In this document: one piece after another, positions 39,603-43,511 of the stretch
Position numbering within the stretch: position 1 is the first letter of the stretch
Layout of the letters: every line of letters starts with the position of its first letter
NCBI GenBank assembly: GCA_947598345.1
Contig: CANQFF010000001.1
Location: 1 to 43,511, forward strand
DNA length: 43,511 bases
DNA from: an uncultured Bacilli bacterium
GTDB lineage: Bacteria > Bacillota_I > Bacilli_A > RF39 > UBA660
Reading direction: 5' to 3'
Made by a program: the position numbers and the translations under genes
Notes under the pieces: generated by a model
Told to the model about the DNA's origin: nothing
What the model saw: only the letters and a program-made list of their open reading frames with translations
The model's database searches: none

Positions 39603-39652
39603 AAATTTAATCATCTTATTTTATTATTAAATAAACAATAGAATAAAAATAG

Positions 39653-39681
39653 TTGACAAACGAAGAAAAAATCTATATAAT
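39653..39681 (+). promoter_or_regulatory. perfect-consensus promoter of rpmH
   Basis: TTGACA (39653-39658), a 17-base spacer and TATAAT (39676-39681), about 40 bases before rpmH. Confidence 0.9.
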
Positions 39682-39721
39682 TTATAAAGCAAGCGGAAAA
39701 TATAACGATGGAGGTGTAGCA

Positions 39722-39844
39722 ATGAAAAGAACATATCAACCAAATAATCATAGAAAAAGTAAGAAATTAGGATTCATGGCTCGTATGAAAACTAAAATAA
39801 TAAATAATAGAAGAAGAAAAGGGCGTAAAGTTTTATCTCATTAA
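39722..39844 (+). CDS. rpmH: 50S ribosomal protein L34, short form
   Basis: Encodes 40 residues. MKRTYQPNNHRKSKKLGFMARM and RRRKGRKVLSH are the diagnostic start and end of L34. The usual protein has 44 residues; four residues are missing from the middle, between RM and RRRKGRK. The start is set by a GGAGGTG site and the family N terminus; an open frame extends upstream through the promoter and is rejected. A hairpin separates it from rnpA. Confidence 0.97.
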   Translation: MKRTYQPNNHRKSKKLGFMARMKTKIINNRRRKGRKVLSH

Positions 39845-39847
39845 TAT

Positions 39848-39873
39848 ACCACTGATTCGTCAGTGGTTTTATT
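39848..39873 (+). terminator. terminator or attenuator between rpmH and rnpA
   Basis: The stem ACCACTGA / TCAGTGGT (39848-39855 and 39860-39867) with a TTCG loop and a T-rich tail. Since rnpA has no separate promoter that I can see, partial read-through is expected, giving far more rpmH than rnpA mRNA. Confidence 0.8.
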
Positions 39874-39888
39874 ATAAGGAGGCTAAGT

Positions 39889-40239
39889 ATGAAAAAAATT
39901 CATATATTAAAAAATAGTCGAGATTTTGATAGAATAATCAAGAGTAATAAACCATATAAATATAAAGATTATATAATATATTTGGAAAGAAATACCAATG
40001 ATTTATATAAATTTGGATTATCAGTAGGTAAAAAATTAGGAAATGCGGTTAATAGAAACAAAATTAAAAGGCAATTAAAATCTATAATTGATAAAAAAGA
40101 CTATCAAAATAACTTCAATTGTATTATAATAGTTGGTAAGGGAATTAATGAAAAAAAATTTAAAGAAAGAGAAGATAATTTATTATTCGCATTAAATCAA
40201 CTTGAATTAATAAAGGAGAATAGAAATGAACAAAAATAA
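39889..40239 (+). CDS. rnpA: ribonuclease P protein component
   Basis: Encodes 116 residues, the protein partner of the RNase P RNA that matures tRNA 5' ends. The conserved RNR block is present (GKKLGNAVNRNKIKRQLKSII), as is the start KIHILKNSRDFDRII. Length is normal. It overlaps yidC by 14 bases. The RNA component (rnpB) is not in the window. Confidence 0.96.
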   Translation: MKKIHILKNSRDFDRIIKSNKPYKYKDYIIYLERNTNDLYKFGLSVGKKLGNAVNRNKIKRQLKSIIDKKDYQNNFNCIIIVGKGINEKKFKEREDNLLFALNQLELIKENRNEQK

Positions 40240-41221
40240 GAAAATAATAGTTTTAATAATAATGTTAGTTTTTTTAATGACTGGTTGTACAAAACAGTTA
40301 AAGGATGCAGATGGTAAGGTTGTTCAAGATAAGAAGACTAAACAAGTCTTAATTGAAAATGTATTGTGCAAACCAGATGCCCTAAAAGATTCATACGAAA
40401 AAGCTTTAGAACAAAAAAAATTAGATTACGATAAAATGTATGAAGAAGGGGACATATCAAAAAAAGAATACAATAAAAAAGTAAAGAGTATTTTAGATAT
40501 AGATAAATTACCAGAATGTACAAAAATATCAGTAGTAGAAGGTGGTTACGAAACTTTTTGGACAAGTGTATTTGTAAAACCACTAGCTTGGGTAATTGTA
40601 AATGTAGGTAAGCTTTTAAAAAATAGTTATGGTCTTGCTATTATATTAGTAACACTTTTAATAAAGATAGTATTATTACCATTTACAATTAAAACACTAA
40701 AACAATCAGAAAATATTCAAAAGGCACAACCACAGTTAAAAAAGATAGAAAAGAAATATGCTAATTTAAATGATCAACAATCAATGATGATGAAATCAAA
40801 TGAAATGATGGCTGTATATAAAAAATATAAAATAAATCCAATGTCAGGTTGTTTAATTAGTTTTATTCAAATACCATTATTCTTTGCTTTTTATGAAGCA
40901 CTATATAGATTACCAATTTTATTTGAAAATAAATTTTTAGGACTTCATATGGGAATGACACCATTAGCTGCAGCAGGAGCAGGTGAGTGGTATTACTTAA
41001 TACTACCTATATTAGTTGGATTAGTAACTTATTTCTCATTTAAAATGAATAAAAATTCTTTATCAGGCGACCAAGAAAAACAGATGAATATGATGTTTAA
41101 TATAATGATAATAATGATTTTTATAACATCATTTAGTATGTCAACTGCAATAATTATATATTGGGTAACAAATAGTTTATTCACTATAATACAAAATTTA
41201 TTATTTAAAAGGAGTAAGTAG
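40226..41221 (+). CDS. yidC: membrane protein insertase YidC/Oxa1 (lipoprotein form)
   Basis: Encodes 331 residues. A lipoprotein signal ends in LMTGC (Cys at residue 21). After a lysine- and glutamate-rich outer segment of about 80 residues, the five-helix insertase core begins near residue 110, with KTLKQSENIQKAQPQLKKIEKKY forming the cytoplasmic coiled hairpin and PMSGCLISFIQIPLFFAFYEALY the conserved membrane block. YidC inserts and folds membrane proteins, alone or with SecYEG. The rpmH-rnpA-yidC-khpB order is conserved. The outer segment is longer than usual. Confidence 0.95.
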   Translation: MNKNKKIIVLIIMLVFLMTGCTKQLKDADGKVVQDKKTKQVLIENVLCKPDALKDSYEKALEQKKLDYDKMYEEGDISKKEYNKKVKSILDIDKLPECTKISVVEGGYETFWTSVFVKPLAWVIVNVGKLLKNSYGLAIILVTLLIKIVLLPFTIKTLKQSENIQKAQPQLKKIEKKYANLNDQQSMMMKSNEMMAVYKKYKINPMSGCLISFIQIPLFFAFYEALYRLPILFENKFLGLHMGMTPLAAAGAGEWYYLILPILVGLVTYFSFKMNKNSLSGDQEKQMNMMFNIMIIMIFITSFSMSTAIIIYWVTNSLFTIIQNLLFKRSK

Positions 41222-41222
41222 T

Positions 41223-41819
41223 ATGATAGAAGTTTATAAGTTTGAAAGTGATACAGAAGAAAATTGTAGATTAAAATGTTTAGATGAGTTGGATGTATAT
41301 AATAATGAAATATTGACAAAAGAATATGAAGAACAAAATAAATACAACATGGAAGTAATAAAAAAAGAAGATGTAAAAAACTTTATAAGAGATTTCTTAA
41401 CAAAATTAACTGATGCGATGGGTATAAGTTTAAAATTAGAAATAAATGAAGAAGACGATGTATTCAATGTTAAAATGTTCTCAGATAATAATCCTATATT
41501 AATAGGTAAAGATGGTAGAACATTAACATCTCTTCAGATTTTAATTAGACAAATTTTAAGTAATAGAACAAAATTTAATATAAAAATAAATTTAGATGCT
41601 TCTAATTATAAAGTAAAAAAAGAAAGATTTTTTGAAAAAGATATTAAAAATATAATAAATGAAGTAATGAAAACAAAAGACGAAGTTAAATTAGATCCAA
41701 TGAACTCTTATAAAAGAAGAATAGTACACGAAATTGCAAGTGAATATTATAATATTGAAACTGAAAGTTTCGGTGAAGAGCCTAATAGATATGTAGTTAT
41801 AAGATATGTAGAGAAATAG
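41223..41819 (+). CDS. khpB: RNA-binding protein KhpB (Jag)
   Basis: Encodes 198 residues: a short N-terminal region, a KH domain with IGKDGRTLTSLQILIRQ near residue 97, and an R3H domain with DPMNSYKRRIVHEIA near 160. KhpB binds RNA and, with KhpA, influences cell elongation in streptococci. It is co-transcribed with yidC, starting two bases after its stop. The basic linker seen in longer forms is reduced here. Confidence 0.93.
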   Translation: MIEVYKFESDTEENCRLKCLDELDVYNNEILTKEYEEQNKYNMEVIKKEDVKNFIRDFLTKLTDAMGISLKLEINEEDDVFNVKMFSDNNPILIGKDGRTLTSLQILIRQILSNRTKFNIKINLDASNYKVKKERFFEKDIKNIINEVMKTKDEVKLDPMNSYKRRIVHEIASEYYNIETESFGEEPNRYVVIRYVEK

Positions 41820-41835
41820 TCTCTACTTTTTTATT
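41808..41835 (+). terminator. terminator after khpB
   Basis: The stem GTAGAGA / TCTCTAC (41808-41814 and 41820-41826) with the khpB stop codon in its loop, followed by a T-rich tail. Confidence 0.8.
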
Positions 41836-41865
41836 TATGAGGTATATTTTTTATTTTTTTTCTGA

Positions 41866-41871
41866 TATAAT
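41866..41871 (+). promoter_or_regulatory. extended -10 promoter of mnmE
   Basis: TGATATAAT (TATAAT at 41866-41871) is an extended -10 about 19 bases before the ATG; the -35 is weak. Confidence 0.6.
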
Positions 41872-41889
41872 AACTGCGTTGGTGATAAT

Positions 41890-43239
41890 ATGAATGATAC
41901 AATAGCTGCAATTTCAACTACTCTTGGTGTAGGCGCCATATCTATAATTAGAGTAAGTGGTAATGATGCAATTAAAATAGTAAGTAAAATATTTAAAGGT
42001 AAAGATTTAGAAAAAGTAAAGTCTCATACCATTAATTATGGATATATTGTAGATAACGATACTTATATAGATGAGGTATTAGTAAGTGTTATGAGAGCCC
42101 CTAAAACATTTACGGTAGAAGATGTAGTAGAAATAAATACACACGGGGGTATTGCAATTACAAATAAAGTATTAGAATTATTACTTTTAAATGGATGTAG
42201 GTTAGCAGAACCTGGTGAGTTTACTAAAAGAGCATTTTTAAATGGTAGAATAGATCTAATAGAGGCAGAAGGGGTTATGGATTTAATAAATGCTAAAACA
42301 GAAAAGTCTAGGAAAATTGCAATGAATGAAGTAAACGGCGAAGTATCTAAACTTATTAAAGATTTAAGAGAAAAAATAATAGAAATACTTGCTAATATAG
42401 AAGTTAATATAGATTACCCAGAATATGAAGATATAGAAGAGGTAACTAATAAAAATATTTTAGATAGTGTAGATTTAATAGAAGATGAAATAAATAATAT
42501 TTTAAGTAAATCAGAAGATATGAAAATAGTAAAAGAAGGTATTAAAACTATTATAATAGGTAGTCCTAATGTAGGTAAAAGTAGTATATTAAATAGATTA
42601 CTTAATGAAGAAAAAGCAATAGTAACTGATATAGCAGGAACTACCCGTGATATAGTTGAAGGTAGTGTTCAAATAGATGGAATAATACTTAATATATTAG
42701 ATACTGCAGGTATTAGAAAAACTAGCGATATAGTAGAAAGTATAGGTGTTAAAAAAAGCTTGGATTTAATAGATGAAGCAGACTTAATACTTTATGTACT
42801 TAATAATAATGAAAATATAACAGAAGAAGAACAAGAAATACTTGATAAAATAAAAAATAAAAATCATATAATTATTGTAAACAAAATAGACTTAGATAAA
42901 AAAATAGATTTAAAGTTACTTGATAATTATGTAGAGATGTCTATTAAAGATGATATAGGTGTAGATAATTTAAGAAATAAAATAAAAGAGATGTTTAATT
43001 TAGAAAAAATTAATACAAGTGATTTTACTTATCTTAGTAGTGCGAGAAGCATTTCTCTTTTAAAAAAATGTTTGAATTCACTTGAAGATGTAAAAAAAGG
43101 CATAAATGAAAATATGCCAGTTGATATGGTAGAAATAGATTTAAAAAATGTATGGAATACTTTAGGTGAGATAATAGGAGAAACTTATACAGATGAACTT
43201 ATAGACCAATTGTTTAGTCAGTTTTGTTTAGGAAAATAA
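41890..43239 (+). CDS. mnmE: tRNA modification GTPase MnmE
   Basis: Encodes 449 residues. With MnmG it builds the cmnm5U34 tRNA modification. The N-terminal tetrahydrofolate-binding domain includes DTIAAISTTLGVGAISIIRVSG and GEFTKRAFLNGRIDL. The G domain (about residues 215-375) has GSPNVGKSS, the TTRD switch, DTAGI and NKID. The C-terminal end is QFCLGK, matching the FC(I/L)GK motif with its functional Cys. A GGTGATA ribosome-binding site precedes the ATG. Its usual partner mnmG would be expected to the right but is not seen here. Confidence 0.97.
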   Translation: MNDTIAAISTTLGVGAISIIRVSGNDAIKIVSKIFKGKDLEKVKSHTINYGYIVDNDTYIDEVLVSVMRAPKTFTVEDVVEINTHGGIAITNKVLELLLLNGCRLAEPGEFTKRAFLNGRIDLIEAEGVMDLINAKTEKSRKIAMNEVNGEVSKLIKDLREKIIEILANIEVNIDYPEYEDIEEVTNKNILDSVDLIEDEINNILSKSEDMKIVKEGIKTIIIGSPNVGKSSILNRLLNEEKAIVTDIAGTTRDIVEGSVQIDGIILNILDTAGIRKTSDIVESIGVKKSLDLIDEADLILYVLNNNENITEEEQEILDKIKNKNHIIIVNKIDLDKKIDLKLLDNYVEMSIKDDIGVDNLRNKIKEMFNLEKINTSDFTYLSSARSISLLKKCLNSLEDVKKGINENMPVDMVEIDLKNVWNTLGEIIGETYTDELIDQLFSQFCLGK

Positions 43240-43263
43240 TATACCAATTGTATATTATTTTTT
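43233..43263 (+). terminator. terminator after mnmE
   Basis: A 12-base perfect stem (43233-43244 and 43250-43261) with a 5-base loop, overlapping the mnmE stop and followed by T. Confidence 0.8.
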
Positions 43264-43311
43264 GAATAAATTCCTTTGTTAATCAAAACTGTATAAAATA
43301 AAGAAATAAAG

Positions 43312-43365
43312 AAAAGCAAAAAAAAGTGAACGCACCGAAAAATAAGAGAATTCGTTTGCTTTTTT
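43312..43365 (+). terminator. possible second hairpin, outer stem AAAAGCAAA/TTTGCTTTT
   Basis: Outer arms at 43312-43320 and 43355-43363 with a T-rich tail enclose about 34 bases that include GTGAACGCACC. It could be a terminator, possibly of the plus-strand transcript, or a small RNA; support is weak. Confidence 0.35.
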
Positions 43366-43407
43366 ATTTATTTTGTTAAAAATTAAAATTTTTCGCACTA
43401 AATGACT

Positions 43408-43432
43408 AAAACCCTTATAAAATAAGGGTTTT
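43408..43432. terminator. inverted repeat before the last gene
   Basis: A perfect 10-base inverted repeat (AAAACCCTTA / TAAGGGTTTT, loop of 5), with A and T arms that could terminate in either direction. Confidence 0.55.
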
Positions 43433-43457
43433 AATGGACTTATCACCAAAAAAATGT

Positions 43458-43463
43458 TATAAT
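43458..43463 (+). promoter_or_regulatory. extended -10 promoter of the gene leaving the window
   Basis: TGTTATAAT (TATAAT at 43458-43463) is an extended -10; the -35 region TGGACT at 17 bases is weak. Confidence 0.6.
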
Positions 43464-43504
43464 ATAGTTGAAATAAAAAATAAAATAACGAGGTGATGTA
43501 TCCA

Positions 43505-43511
43505 ATGAAAA
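43505..43511 (+). CDS. start of an unidentified gene, cut by the window edge
   Basis: The ATG at 43505 follows a GAGGTGATG ribosome-binding site and a promoter. Only Met-Lys is visible. An in-frame ATG at 43496 is too close to the binding site. Gene order would suggest mnmG, but two residues cannot show it. Confidence 0.5.

Larger units (their letters stand above)
39234..39640. rRNA. placeholder: see oriC entry (no rRNA here)
   Basis: No rRNA gene is present in this stretch; the interval is the AT-rich origin region described in the next entry. This line should be disregarded as a gene call. Confidence 0.
39234..39640. other. oriC: replication origin oriC
   Basis: The very AT-rich gap between dnaA and rpmH holds nine TTATNNACA DnaA boxes: 39253-39261 (+), 39388-39396 (+), 39445-39453 (+), 39458-39466 (-), 39503-39511 (-), 39523-39531 (-), 39535-39543 (+), 39550-39558 (+) and 39563-39571 (-). 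Six of them crowd into 39445-39571 plus one near 39388. None is the classical TTATCCACA. A perfect Noc box ends the cluster. Gene orientation flips here, and the dnaA-rpmH location is that of Firmicutes origins. The unwinding element was not pinned down; the AT-rich tracts at 39600-39650 and 39400-39440 are both possible. Confidence 0.9.

Noticed and set aside
39234..39640. A feature line typed as rRNA over the origin region
   Set aside because: There is no rRNA in this interval or anywhere in the window. The line carries confidence 0 and should be ignored in favour of the oriC entry.
39653..39721. An N-terminal extension of rpmH
   Set aside because: The upstream in-frame codons coincide with the promoter and ribosome-binding site, and L34 has a conserved MKRT start.
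1..43511. Mollicute genetic code (UGA = Trp)
   Set aside because: rsmI, holB and the 96-aa gene end in TGA at positions that fit neighbouring starts, and conserved tryptophans in rpsC, dnaA and others are coded by TGG.
1..43511. tRNA genes, insertion sequences or CRISPR arrays
   Set aside because: I looked through the intergenic regions and saw no cloverleaf-like sequence, transposase gene or regularly spaced repeat. Small AT-rich elements could have been missed by eye.

Overview
The window is a 43.5-kb stretch around a chromosomal replication origin (oriC) of a very AT-rich bacterium with Bacilli/Firmicutes gene order. It is probably an uncultured, small-genome gut-type member of the Bacillota, of the RF39 or Erysipelotrichia-like kind. 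That placement is an inference from gene content and sequence style; no rRNA gene is present to confirm it. The genetic code is standard, because UGA is used as a real stop (rsmI, holB and the 96-aa gene at 7132), so this is not a code-4 Mollicute. Almost every gene points away from the dnaA-rpmH gap at about 39.4 kb, as expected for genes co-oriented with replication.

Layout from left to right. (1) 1-5294, minus strand: the S10 ribosomal-protein operon (rpsJ, rplC, rplD, rplW, rplB, rpsS, rplV, rpsC, rplP, rpmC, rpsQ, start of rplN), with a consensus promoter and a structured leader. (2) 5337-10525: a large type IV prepilin-like protein, a small hypothetical gene, a divergent sigma-70 factor, the rpsF-ssb-rpsR operon, and a plus-strand pair (CmpB-like membrane protein and small HTH regulator). 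(3) 10605-17767: a surface-fibre locus with three TasA/camelysin-like secreted subunits, a SipW-type signal peptidase, a DUF5305-like membrane protein and an 824-aa SipW-type surface protein containing a dockerin-like calcium-binding pair. (4) 17775-29686: Bacillus-like housekeeping genes (mfd, a membrane HExxH protein, pth, rsmI, trmN6, ricT, holB, bofA, recR, ebfC, dnaX, tadA).

(5) 29699-30391: a 0.7-kb intergenic centromere-like block. It holds seven parS sites (six perfect), two Noc-box-like palindromes and the SRP RNA gene, and is partly built from a duplicated 160-bp parS-parS-Noc-like module. (6) 30392-39233: gyrA, gyrB, recF, a ComK homologue, dnaN and dnaA. (7) 39234-39721: oriC, with nine TTATNNACA DnaA boxes and a perfect Noc box; four more DnaA boxes lie between dnaA and dnaN. 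(8) 39722-43239, plus strand: rpmH, rnpA, yidC, khpB (jag) and mnmE, followed by terminators and the first codons of an unidentified gene.

The functional themes are translation, replication initiation and origin segregation, DNA repair, and cell-surface fibre assembly. The strongest candidates for something new are the compact duplicated parS/Noc-like array, the SipW-TasA-dockerin surface locus, and a ComK homologue set between dnaN and recF.
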